In this document: piece by piece, positions 34,874 through 43,388 of the stretch
Numbering within the stretch: position 1 is the first letter of the stretch
Layout of the letters: each line of letters begins with the position of its first letter
Assembly: GCF_038150125.1 (NCBI RefSeq)
Contig: NZ_JBBVMF010000005.1
Coordinates: 260,093 to 324,092, forward strand
Origin: SW132 sp038150125
Lineage (GTDB): Bacteria; Bacteroidota; Rhodothermia; Balneolales; Balneolaceae
Direction: 5' to 3'
DNA: 64,000 nt
Program-made: the position numbers and the translations under genes
The notes under the pieces: model-generated
What the model saw: the letters and a program-made list of their open reading frames with translations, nothing else
Databases searched by the model: none
What the model was told of the DNA's origin: nothing

Positions 34874-36360
34874 GTGCCGCGCCTGAATGATGATGAGATT
34901 TTATGACGGTTTCGGTCGAGTATGTTTACCGTTACGTTAATGAGTTGTTTATGAAAAAGAAGGCCCGTAATTCCGGCTAAGCATACGGCGGCAAGGGCTG
35001 AATATGCATCAAACAAAATGTGCACTGGAATGTAGATGAGGTAAGGAACCAAAAACAGAGGAATAACCATCAGGAATTGCGAGATGCCGATACCGTCGTA
35101 GTTGAACATAGCACCTTTGTTAATGTCAATCGGCTTGGGCTCCCAAAGTGCCATCATCACGATAATGTGGATACCGAACCCAAGATTAAATAAGAGGCCG
35201 GCCGTGTGAACCAGCAGTATCTGCCAGCCAAAGTAGAGATAGGGAAGCGACAGGATATAGGCCAGCACAGTTGTCATAGACAGAAGCAGTATTTTACCCC
35301 GGACGAGGTCTCTCAAGCCACTGTTTTTGACCATAAAGAAATCAAAAAATGACGAATTCCAGCTTAAGAAAAACTGTGCATACTGAACAAAAAATATTCC
35401 TGTGATAAAGATTCCTAAGAACAGGTGAAACCCGGTTAAGACAAATGATTCACCCGTATCAGGCATCTCATAAAACAGAAGGCCATAGAGTAAAAATAAA
35501 GCTGACATGGCAAGGTAACCACGGCTTTTCTTATGTCTGAGAATCAGCTTTAGTTCTATGTCGGCCAGCACGCCCGGCGCTCCAAACCGGTTAAACAATT
35601 GAGAGTCTGATCTGCTGAAAGCTAATGATTTGGATTTTACGGCTTGATCGAGGTAAGCATTTTTAGAGTAATACCGGTGTATGAGGCGATAACTCAGAAA
35701 GAAGAAAATCAGGCTAAGAGCCAGAGGCAGCGGCCCTGATAGTGAATAGGAAAAGAAGGGGGCTGTAACGAGACCAAGATTAAAGAGGTTAAAATACAGC
35801 AGCACAAATGGCAGGGAAGCTGCGGTAAGCACGGCTATAAGTCCCGGTACTGATGATTTGGCAACAGTTTCCTTTGTCCAGAGCGTAAGCCAGTGTAAAC
35901 TCAGGCTGAGAGCAACAAGTGTGCCCAGCCATAGTGATGCGGAAAGAGCACCATAGGCAGTGGCTAGTTCGGTAATTGTAATGGGCAGAAATAGAATTAC
36001 AGCTGTAACTGAAAAGGTAGACAGCACAGACTTACCCAGTAAATAATGGACAATGCCGGAGCGTTTGATGGGCAGATGCAGGTAGCGGGCCAAATCAAAT
36101 AAAGGCTTCTTTTGCAGGAAAATACGGGTCACAAATTCAGCTGCCAGATAGTATATAGCGGCTGTGTTGAGGAAAGACGGAATGTCCTTAATCCCAAAAT
36201 AGGTTTTGAGGATAAGCCCGAGAAAAACTGCAATTCCGACCAGGTAAAACAGGATAAATGCTATCAGCAGGAGCGTAAATATAGAGGATACGATATCACG
36301 CCCAAATGATAACGAACGAGTTTTTTCAAGTACAAGCAGCCTGATGAATTCAGGTGTCAT
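34870..36360 (-). CDS. DUF5687-type ABC transporter permease
   Basis: 496 aa from ATG 36358-36360 (MTPEFIRLLVLEKTRS, the usual start of this family); another ATG 21 bp upstream is possible. About 12 hydrophobic helices, for example IFTLLLIAFILFYLVGIAVF, LIAVLTAASLPFVLLYF and AALAVC-rich segments near the end. A central soluble loop carries RFGAPGVLADIELKLILRHK, typical of DUF5687. It forms the membrane part of the exporter with the downstream ATPase. Divergent from the DUF3267 gene. Confidence 0.85.
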   Translation of the reverse strand: MTPEFIRLLVLEKTRSLSFGRDIVSSIFTLLLIAFILFYLVGIAVFLGLILKTYFGIKDIPSFLNTAAIYYLAAEFVTRIFLQKKPLFDLARYLHLPIKRSGIVHYLLGKSVLSTFSVTAVILFLPITITELATAYGALSASLWLGTLVALSLSLHWLTLWTKETVAKSSVPGLIAVLTAASLPFVLLYFNLFNLGLVTAPFFSYSLSGPLPLALSLIFFFLSYRLIHRYYSKNAYLDQAVKSKSLAFSRSDSQLFNRFGAPGVLADIELKLILRHKKSRGYLAMSALFLLYGLLFYEMPDTGESFVLTGFHLFLGIFITGIFFVQYAQFFLSWNSSFFDFFMVKNSGLRDLVRGKILLLSMTTVLAYILSLPYLYFGWQILLVHTAGLLFNLGFGIHIIVMMALWEPKPIDINKGAMFNYDGIGISQFLMVIPLFLVPYLIYIPVHILFDAYSALAAVCLAGITGLLFHKQLINVTVNILDRNRHKISSSFRRGT

Positions 36361-36602
36361 TTGTCTTCCTGACTTTAGCATGCCATATAGTAAGCGACAG
36401 CGAAATCAGATTCAAGTGCCGGAAATTAGAAAGCAGGCATAAATACTTTCAATCATCAATAATCCTAAAGATCAACACTGCCAGTTCAGAGATTAGTAAG
36501 ACAATGTCTCATAATTTAAGTGTCGGAAATCCTTCAGCAGACACAATTCGAAATCATCAGAATAGGCATTATCTTAAACTTAAGTTTAATTTCAGCACAA
36601 TC

Positions 36603-37265
36603 ATGGCTTTTAGAAACACAGACAAAAAACCGACAGTTAGCGAGCTGGAGGAGTCAGATGACTACAAGAAACTGCAGGAACTGGATCATAACGAGATGGT
36701 GCCGTTTCTTTTGAAGAATCTGAAAAACAGGAACCCGGTTAACGCGGTGTTTAAACACGGCACAATGTTGCTTATTGCTCTAATACTATTTGTATGGATC
36801 GGGCGATGGAATACAAACGCATTTTTTATCGGCCTTGGAGCGGGACTCCTTTTTACGTTTACAGTTGGGCTGATTCTCCATGAACTGCTCCACCTGATTG
36901 TTTATAAACTTTTGGGCGCTAAAAAGACAAAGCTAAAACCGTTGTGGGATCAGGGGGCTGTAGCTGCAGTGGCGGACCATTTTGTAGTGTCGGAAAAAGA
37001 GTTTTACTGGCTCGCCTTTACGCCTTTTGTGGTGCTCACATCAGCAGGGCTTGTGGGTCTGTTTATGACGACTGGATGGATTTTTTACGGTGTATCGATC
37101 TTTCTGGTGATGCACGCCACGGCCTGTATAGGCGATTTTTCGCTGGCCGGATATATGTATGAGCATCGGAAAGAAGAGATATATACGTATGATGATGTGA
37201 AAAATGACAGAAGTTTTTTTTACAAAAGAACTCCGGAGAATGATAAAGGTGAGGCACAGGATTGA
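36603..37265 (+). CDS. DUF3267 membrane protein with HELLH metalloprotease motif
   Basis: 220 aa from ATG 36603; the frame is open for 83 more codons upstream but that part overlaps the divergent promoter region and lacks conserved features. The N-terminus is charged and cytosolic; then four membrane segments, with LILHELLHLIVYKLLGAK near residue 95 carrying HELLH inside a helix, as in DUF3267 and other site-2-like zinc proteases. DFSLAGYMYEHRKEEIYTYD at the end is typical for the family. Proteolytic activity is predicted, not shown. Confidence 0.8.
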   Translation: MAFRNTDKKPTVSELEESDDYKKLQELDHNEMVPFLLKNLKNRNPVNAVFKHGTMLLIALILFVWIGRWNTNAFFIGLGAGLLFTFTVGLILHELLHLIVYKLLGAKKTKLKPLWDQGAVAAVADHFVVSEKEFYWLAFTPFVVLTSAGLVGLFMTTGWIFYGVSIFLVMHATACIGDFSLAGYMYEHRKEEIYTYDDVKNDRSFFYKRTPENDKGEAQD

Positions 37266-37271
37266 CACGCA

Positions 37272-37709
37272 TTACATTTTAGGTATCTGTCCTCTGATTT
37301 CACCGAGCTGATGGCGGTTTGATGTGACGTTTATGTAGAGTTGGCCCTCTCGTAATGAATTACGCAGCGCGTCGGTAAGTATAAACGCATTCTCCTCTTT
37401 TTTGAACACGCCTGCAGTTATGCTTTCCGCAATCTCCGGCTTCAGACGTAGCATTCGGTGACCGGACTTTCCAATTTTACCGTATTGAACATAAGCGGCC
37501 CGGTAGACCCCGCGAAGGTCATGGAACTCTCCTTCAATAAAAAGAGAGTCACTTTCAATCGTAATGGTAGCGAATCCAATAGCCGGGGTTTGCACAACAG
37601 GTATGTGGTTGTAACCGGCAAGAGTAGTTTCAGAGGAAACCTGTGCAAGAGCAGGTATTACCCAAAAAGTAAAAATAAATGATGCAGCCAATCCATGTCG
37701 TAATCGCAT
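37272..37709 (-). CDS. CHRD-domain exported protein
   Basis: 145 aa with signal (LAASFIFTFWVIPALAQ) and one CHRD domain: ATITIESDSLFIEGEFHDL, GVYRAAYVQYGKIGKSGHRM and the hallmark end LREGQLYINVTSNRHQLGEI followed by RGQI. CHRD domains form immunoglobulin-like beta-sandwiches in secreted proteins; the function in bacteria is unknown. Convergent with DUF3267, with 6 bp between the stops. Confidence 0.82.
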   Translation of the reverse strand: MRLRHGLAASFIFTFWVIPALAQVSSETTLAGYNHIPVVQTPAIGFATITIESDSLFIEGEFHDLRGVYRAAYVQYGKIGKSGHRMLRLKPEIAESITAGVFKKEENAFILTDALRNSLREGQLYINVTSNRHQLGEIRGQIPKM

Positions 37710-38109
37710 GTAACTCCTGTTTTTAGATTAACGATACCTTGTGGAACAACGTATTGAATCGTACGAATTTATATTCCGACCAGAGAAAATTTGTGGGTTG
37801 AAATTGGTTCTGATTTTGTTGAAAATACTTTAAAGATCTGAATTCGATTATCACATTCTGGTTACAAAAGCCGCCCATAAAAAGGGAATAGAAGGAAATT
37901 GATTCCGTATAATTCAAACCGGAATTAGTAAGGCATATTGATTCTTTGACCGAATAACTGTACTTATTCAATTACTTTCCAAAAAGCTTCATTATTCAAC
38001 AAGTGCGTTTTAAAAATAAAAGCCCTATATCCGCAACCGAAATGTTTGTTCATCTTTCCGATTATCCTCTGCCTGAATATGAAGAATTTTCGCTCTGTCA
38101 CTGGAAGCC
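37710..38109. other. Intergenic region upstream of the structured repeat copy C
   Basis: A/T-rich, no supported gene. A 77-codon plus frame (38003-38236) exists only because it runs into the repeat; its translation is not conserved in the other repeat copies. Confidence 0.4.
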
Positions 38110-38537
38110 CCTAATTTTGCCCCAAAGACGGGCAACACCATTTAAAAGGTGGCAGGATGCGTTTTCCGATCCAGAAGTACCATGTATTTTGCGGCTTAGG
38201 GTAGGGTGTGGTGTTTCGAGTAAATTTAAGTCTTAAAAACACCTATTCAGCCAATCAGGCTTCCACGGTTTATATCAGTCATACCCCCTCCGACTGAACT
38301 CATTTCTTTTGCGAAATCCATTGCCTCGGGGTGCCTGGACGGCCCGCATTTCTAAACCCCGCACTGCGCGCCGAAGAACCACGGCGCTTGTACGGGTCTA
38401 CGAAGCTGTTGCCCCTGCCGGGGCTTATTGTTTCGCACAGGCGCGAAACCGAATTACATTGGTAAATTATTCGACATGTGCTTATTAGAATGAAATCGTC
38501 GTATTAAACCCTGAAAACAACACTTTTTATAATCTGT
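38110..38537 (+). repeat. Structured ~430-bp repeat element, copy C
   Basis: Dispersed copy, 24 kb from the tandem array. It shares the opening (CTAATTTTGCCCCAAAG, GGGCAACACC), GATGCGTTTTCCGATCC, GCCTCGGGG and the long hairpin. In the hairpin the inner stem GCGCCG/CGGCGC and loop AAGAACCA are unchanged while flanking bases vary (ACTACG in A/B, ACTGCG here, keeping A-U to G-U pairing). The terminator hairpin is GCCCCTGCCGGGGC followed by TTATTG. Confidence 0.78.
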
Positions 38538-38629
38538 CCTGTTCAAAACGAACAAGATGATCTCCCCTCAGAAGGGAGATCTGACTCACAGCCGTTTAAG
38601 TATCAGGCATATCGATCAGCACCAGAAGC

Positions 38630-40279
38630 TCACAAACAACATTTTTTAAACTTCTTTCCGCTTCCGCAGGGGCATGGTTCGTTTCGGCCCACATCTTTAT
38701 ATGGATTTTTTGCAGGCTCCGTGCCTGGCAGAAACGGCTGAGCAGCATAGGGAAAATCATCCTCAGGGAAATCTGAAAAAGGATTCAGGCCGCTTCCGCT
38801 ATCCGACATATCATCAGGTGGTGCAAAGGCGCCCATAAACGGCTCGGTTGTTAGAATCTCATACCTTTCAAAGATCGTTCTGGGCTGATCGTTACTATCA
38901 ACCATTTCTTGCTTAATGTCATTTTCTACAGCCTGTAAATCACCTACCATTGTTTTATATATGAGATTATGCTCAAACAATTCACGAATGGAGGGCAAAA
39001 GTTCCTCAGCTGAGATATTGATACAGCTCCACACCAAAAAGCTGAGCAAAGTTGTGTCGATAACGCGATCATTGTCGAGCTGGCCAAGATGGAACTGAAT
39101 CAGATCGTCGAGGTGCTCAATGACTTCTTCCCGTCGTGTTTCGTCTAACCTGACCAAATTTTCAAGTGCTGAAACTCCAATGTGTCGGCTGTAGGCATCC
39201 AGATCGGGCTCCTTTACAAAATTAGTGACTGCCTCAAGGTTTCCCTCCCCAAGGATTGCAACGGATTCAGAAAACAGGTCTTCCAGGATATCACCGAACC
39301 AGAACTCACGAAACTCTTCTCCCTGGCGCAGCAAGTCCAGAATTTTATCGAGTGATTCCTTACTGCGCAGCTCGGTGAGCAGTAAAATGGCGTGAACGCT
39401 GAATTCATAGCGATTCTCATCCCATCCGTCAACTTCATCAGAAGCCTCATCATAAAAAAATTCGTACCGACTTATAGCATCCTCCAGAACCCGCTCAAGG
39501 TCGGGGATCACTGTTTCTCCCGGAAGGTCCAGGATGGTTTTAACAAGCTCATCAGGAATATCAAGTCCGTGCTTGTAGAGCTCTTTAATTTCTGAATGAG
39601 TGAATAACGGAGCCTGATCAGTTTGGAGATCCTCAGGGTAGCTTCTACTCTTTACGGTCCTCTCCATCAGTTTTTCTTGCTGATGAAGGTCCAGATTTTT
39701 CTTCATGTTATGCTGCATGATGTCAAACATTGTTCGCTCCACCTCAGGAGAATCCGGTTCAACTTCACTTATAAAATCGAATCTCAATTTTGCCTCATCC
39801 ACTTTGTCCGTCTTTAGAAGGTATTGGATGGCTGTTGAGTAGTATTTCGTTACCTCATCAATATGAAAGATGTCCCGATCAGGGTAGAGCTTATGAATGT
39901 GCATCTCTTCGCCTAACAGTTCGGGAACCTCATCTAACTGATTGTTTGCGATAAGATCTTCAGCCTGGTTAATCTTTGCAAAAAGGTAGTCAGGATGCTC
40001 TTTTAAAAGTTCGCGATTTACCTCAATCCCCTTTTTATAGCTTCCGGCACGATCGTAGGCAATTGATAAATAATTTTTGAAGTGCGGAATGTGGGGATAT
40101 TTTTTGCAAAGCCGGTGCAGCTACTTGATGGTGCTTTTCTTCCCTTTGATTACATCAGGGTAAATTTCATCCATCTCGTCAGCAGCTTGATCAGATATCT
40201 TGTATCGATCAATGATAAAGTCAGCATCGTATTCGATTGTAAAATCAAAAGGGGTCTCTTCAACAGGTGATTCAGGCAT
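38630..40279 (-). pseudogene. SEC-C motif protein interrupted by an in-frame amber codon
   Basis: From ATG 40277-40279 an open frame of 52 codons (MPESPVEETPFDFTIEYDAD...) ends in TAG at 40121-40123. The same frame continues without further interruption for 496 codons (LHRLCKKYPHIPHF... then MHIHKLYPDRD...) to TGA at 38630. The joined product would be 549 aa: a helical repeat region (TPR-like at ~55-165, then HEAT-like Glu-rich helices), and a C-terminal zinc-binding SEC-C motif NEPCPCGSGKKFKKCC. Internal re-initiation at MHIHKLYPDRD (39904) would give 424 aa. Function unknown; SEC-C motifs bind nucleic acid or protein partners. Nonsense mutation, sequencing error or read-through cannot be separated here. 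Confidence 0.75.
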
Positions 40280-40504
40280 TGGTTTGATGGGTTGAGATGC
40301 AGGATGAAATTCGAAAATAAATTAAACACTTTACAATCTATTCGAAACCACTAACCAAAATTAATAGTCGAAGAATCAAAGCTTTCTTCTGTTCTGAACG
40401 GAATATATATTTTGGGTTATACCTGTGAGTTTGTGGGTACATATAAATATTTTATGTACAGTTTTTCATAAAGTCTCATCAAGCCAGCAGGATCAATCAG
40501 TAGT
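40280..40504. other. Intergenic region between the SEC-C gene and the dispersed element
   Basis: A/T-rich upstream region of the SEC-C gene; no gene or clear promoter seen. Together with the following dispersed element it makes the 650-bp gap before the UPF0158 gene. Confidence 0.4.
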
Positions 40505-40895
40505 TAAAACCAATCATTTATGTCCTTCGAATGGACGACGTATAGTGCTTTTTCAGATTCTTCATAAACCGGAACAGCACCGTTTTATTCAGAATGACAA
40601 AGGTTCTGCTGGGATATTGGGTGGCGTGACGACAAGGCTATATTGAAAAATCGACTACTGAGCCCACGCCGCCCACCTGTTATCCTATGAGCATGTCATC
40701 CTGATCGAGCCATTGTAGTTGATGGCGCAGAGAAGGATCTGCAGAAGTAATGGACCAATATTTTAAATTCTTTTCATGTTCAAAGTGATTGTCTAATTAT
40801 TTTTCCATCATCCATAAAACCTTCTGATTAATCCAAAAAAATGTCCAAATTGATTTACCCACAAACTTTTCTGTAGAACTATATTTCTACAGATT
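40505..40895 (+). repeat. Long dispersed intergenic element, copy 1
   Basis: Matches 45971-46230 over its two ends: AAAACC/ACAGTCATTT, CAGATTCT..ATAAACCGG, GATGGCGCAGAG, GGATCTG.A.AAGTAATGG and CCCACAAAC.TTTCTGTAG. It contains an additional ~95 bp with GGGTGGCGTG...CACGCCGCCCACC, a hairpin shared in type with the copy at 62700. It has no coding capacity. TATATTTC at 40880 lies at its end. Confidence 0.6.
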
Positions 40896-40929
40896 TTATA
40901 CCTGAACTCAAAACCAAACTCTTTAAACA

Positions 40930-41622
40930 ATGCCGGCTATAAAATTGACAGATCACATGCTATCCATGCTCGAAATGGCGCTCGACGACAACAGCTTTAT
41001 GGGCGACTGGTACTTTGACCGCGAAACAGACGATGTTACGTTTATAACGACAGAGGATTATCTGGAAGAAGAGGAAGAGATAAAGCAGCTTATTGAAGAG
41101 GATGAGGATGGTGAACGGTTTATTTACATCAGCCCGTTACCAAGCTCAGAAGACTGGCAGATGATGGAAGATTTCATCCTTGAACAGGACGATCTGGACG
41201 ATACTGTTCAGTCACTGCTGCTGAGGGCTATCCAGGGGAGCGGAGCGTTTCGGAGATTTAATGATGCTATTGATGATGCGGGAATCAGGGATCGCTGGTA
41301 TGCATACAAAAATATGAAGGAGCGGAAAAGGGCTCTTCAGTGGTTGAAGGATCATGAACTCATTTCAGATGATGGAGTTGCCGCAGGCATTAAAATGCTG
41401 GAAGACAACATCGCACGCCGGAAACGAATTGAAGAGGGGCAGAAGGGGATGGTGAAAGGAGCACAGGTTATATGTGTTAACTCGGTTGGCCATGCGGATA
41501 AAATTACGCCGGGAACAGCATACAATATTAAAAATGAACGCCTGGATGACCTGCTCATTCGTATTGAAGATGACCGCGGAAAAATTGTATGGCTTCCAAA
41601 GAGCCATTTTGAATTGGTTTGA
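40930..41622 (+). CDS. UPF0158 family protein
   Basis: 230-aa acidic cytosolic protein. The N-terminal ~145 residues match UPF0158: MLEMALDDNSFMGDWYFDRE, YISPLPSSEDWQMMEDFILE, LLLRAIQGSGAFRRFNDAI and WYAYKNMKERKRALQWLKDH. A C-terminal extension of ~75 residues (VKGAQVICVNSVGHADKITP, ...RGKIVWLPKSHFEL) looks like a small SH3-like or KOW-like beta module of its own. The function of the family is unknown. Confidence 0.8.
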   Translation: MPAIKLTDHMLSMLEMALDDNSFMGDWYFDRETDDVTFITTEDYLEEEEEIKQLIEEDEDGERFIYISPLPSSEDWQMMEDFILEQDDLDDTVQSLLLRAIQGSGAFRRFNDAIDDAGIRDRWYAYKNMKERKRALQWLKDHELISDDGVAAGIKMLEDNIARRKRIEEGQKGMVKGAQVICVNSVGHADKITPGTAYNIKNERLDDLLIRIEDDRGKIVWLPKSHFELV

Positions 41623-41692
41623 CATTCAGAAGAAATAATTGATGATAAAGGTAGTCCTCTTTAGGTGATCCGGATAACCAATCAACTGAACC

Positions 41693-41741
41693 TGACACCC
41701 CTCCCCACGCGACACGCGTGGGACTCCTCTCAAGGGGAGAA
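41693..41741. repeat. Dispersed ~50-bp repeat, copy 3, between convergent genes
   Basis: TGACACCCCTCCCC-ACGCG...CGCGTGGGACTCCTCTCAAGG-GGAGA. It contains a perfect hairpin CCCACGCG/CGCGTGGG inside a longer CCCCTCC/AGGGGAG pairing. Related to the copies at 18446 and 29652. Confidence 0.55.
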
Positions 41742-41792
41742 TTCACCAACCCAATTCCCAAATCAACCAATCACCAAACAACCAATCATCAA

Positions 41793-42968
41793 CTACCGCC
41801 GGTCCCGCATATAAAGCTCTCCTTTGCGGTGCGAGAAGTGACTGCTGGAGCTGTAAATCTTGCCGATGTTGCCTACCGCGTTGATCCGCTCTTCCGCCAG
41901 CCTGTTCGAGGCCTCCAGCGTAGTGATATTGTTCGTGTCGGCATACTCCAGGATGTCGGTCATGGTGTCGTAGATGCGAGAGGTTTTTCGCATAGCAAGC
42001 TCTTCGTTGTAGCCTTCAAGCTCGCTGGAAATATTGATAATTCCGCCTGCGTTGATCACATAGTCGGGAGCGTAAATGATGCCCATGCCGTCAAGACGTG
42101 CAGCATGTTCGGTTTCATCATCCAGGATATTGTTGGCCGCCCCTGCAATCACATCACAGGTCAGTACGGGAAGTGTTTCATCATTCACCACGCCACCTAA
42201 AGCACACGGGCTGAAGATATCGACATCGAGGCAGTATATGTTGTCTGGTTCTATATAAGTAGCCGAAAGTTCTTTGGCCAGTTTCTCTGCTTTTTCGCGG
42301 TAGATGTCGGTGACAAACAGCTCAGCATTTTCTTTGGCAATGTACCGGGCAAGGTTCGACGCAACGTTTCCGGCGCCTTGGATGGCGACGCGTTTACCCT
42401 CCAGCGAGTCGCTGCCGTACGCGCGTTTCGCAGCGGCCTTCATTCCCATATAAACGCCGTAAGCCGTAACAGGCGATGGATCACCGCTGCCGCCCATCGA
42501 TTTCGGGATGCCGGTGACGTACTTGGTTTCCGAATAAATCCACTCCATCTCCTGCTCAGTCATGCCCACATCTTCGGCGGTAATATATCGCCCGCCAAGG
42601 CTGTCCACGAACCGGCCAAAGGCGTGGAACAGGTGTTCATTTTTGTCCGTGTGCGGGTCGCCGATAATCACCGCTTTGCCGCCGCCCAGGTTCAGTCCGG
42701 AAATAGCGGCTTTGTAGGTCATGCCGCGGGAAAGGCGAAGCACATCACGAATCGCCTCTTGTTCATTTTGATACATCCACATGCGCGTGCCGCCAAGTGC
42801 AGGCCCAAGCGTGGTATTGTGCACGGCAATAATCGCTTTCAGTCCCACATCAGGCCGCGAGCATACGACAACCTGTTCATGCCCGGCCGATTCAAGGCTG
42901 GAAAATAGCGGGAAATTGGTGTCAGATAATTTGTTCTCTTGGTGTTCAACTTCAGCTAATGACGACAT
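41793..42968 (-). CDS. Leu/Phe/Val dehydrogenase (Glu/Leu/Phe/Val dehydrogenase family)
   Basis: NAD-dependent oxidative deamination of branched-chain amino acids to 2-oxo acids. 391 aa. Motifs: TTLGPALGGTRMW, LRLSRGMTYKAAISGLNLGG followed by GKAVIIGDP (the two catalytic/substrate Lys), TAEDVGMTEQEMEWI, the catalytic GSGDPSPVTAYGVY and the Rossmann GKRVAIQGAGNVASNLARYI. DYVINAGGIINISSELEGYN near 310-330 is typical of leucine dehydrogenases. The N-terminal 30 residues are slightly longer than usual. A LacI-type operator-like site sits 35 bp upstream of the start. Confidence 0.93.
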   Translation of the reverse strand: MSSLAEVEHQENKLSDTNFPLFSSLESAGHEQVVVCSRPDVGLKAIIAVHNTTLGPALGGTRMWMYQNEQEAIRDVLRLSRGMTYKAAISGLNLGGGKAVIIGDPHTDKNEHLFHAFGRFVDSLGGRYITAEDVGMTEQEMEWIYSETKYVTGIPKSMGGSGDPSPVTAYGVYMGMKAAAKRAYGSDSLEGKRVAIQGAGNVASNLARYIAKENAELFVTDIYREKAEKLAKELSATYIEPDNIYCLDVDIFSPCALGGVVNDETLPVLTCDVIAGAANNILDDETEHAARLDGMGIIYAPDYVINAGGIINISSELEGYNEELAMRKTSRIYDTMTDILEYADTNNITTLEASNRLAEERINAVGNIGKIYSSSSHFSHRKGELYMRDRR

Positions 42969-43388
42969 AAATCAGCAAATCTAAGTGATAATTTCTTTGG
43001 TCTGGAAACGCTTCCAAAGGTATGTAATTGTGCCGGAAGTTTTCAAGACTCTATCGCAAAAAAACCTGGCAGATACTCTAAGTATGCCTCGCGCTGATCA
43101 CCTTACATCAGGAGCTGATGTTAAATAAATGTGTGACAATTTTGAGCAAGCCTTTTATACAGTTGTGCAAATATTGCACATAGCCTTCAGCATCAACACA
43201 GATTATTCAATATTGAAATAGGAATAAAGTCTTGTTGTTCAGTTATATTGGGTTATTTTCTAATGTGTACAACTCTAATTTCTTTGCTCATTTGAACAAA
43301 TTTAAACGCGGCGTTGAGCATATATCGGGTGCCTTTTCACCCGAATTAATTTTTGTTACCAAATCTAATTCCCAAAACAATTTGACTT
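42969..43388. other. Divergent promoter region between the dehydrogenase and GH9 genes
   Basis: 420 bp without genes. Besides the operator-like site (43003-43016) there is a small stem-loop ACATCA/TGATGT near 43106-43122. No clear -33/-7 pair was identified for GH9. Confidence 0.4.
43003..43016. promoter_or_regulatory. LacI/CRE-type operator-like site TGGAAACGCTTCCA
   Basis: Fits the TGnAAnCGnTTnCA pattern of LacI-family (catabolite-response type) operators at every fixed position. It lies 35 bp upstream of the dehydrogenase ATG and could also act on the divergent GH9 endoglucanase. No LacI-family gene is in the window. Confidence 0.4.

Noticed and set aside
38003..38236. 77-codon frame at the beginning of repeat copy C
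   Set aside because: The frame is not kept in the two tandem copies of the same repeat, so the repeat is not conserved as coding sequence here.
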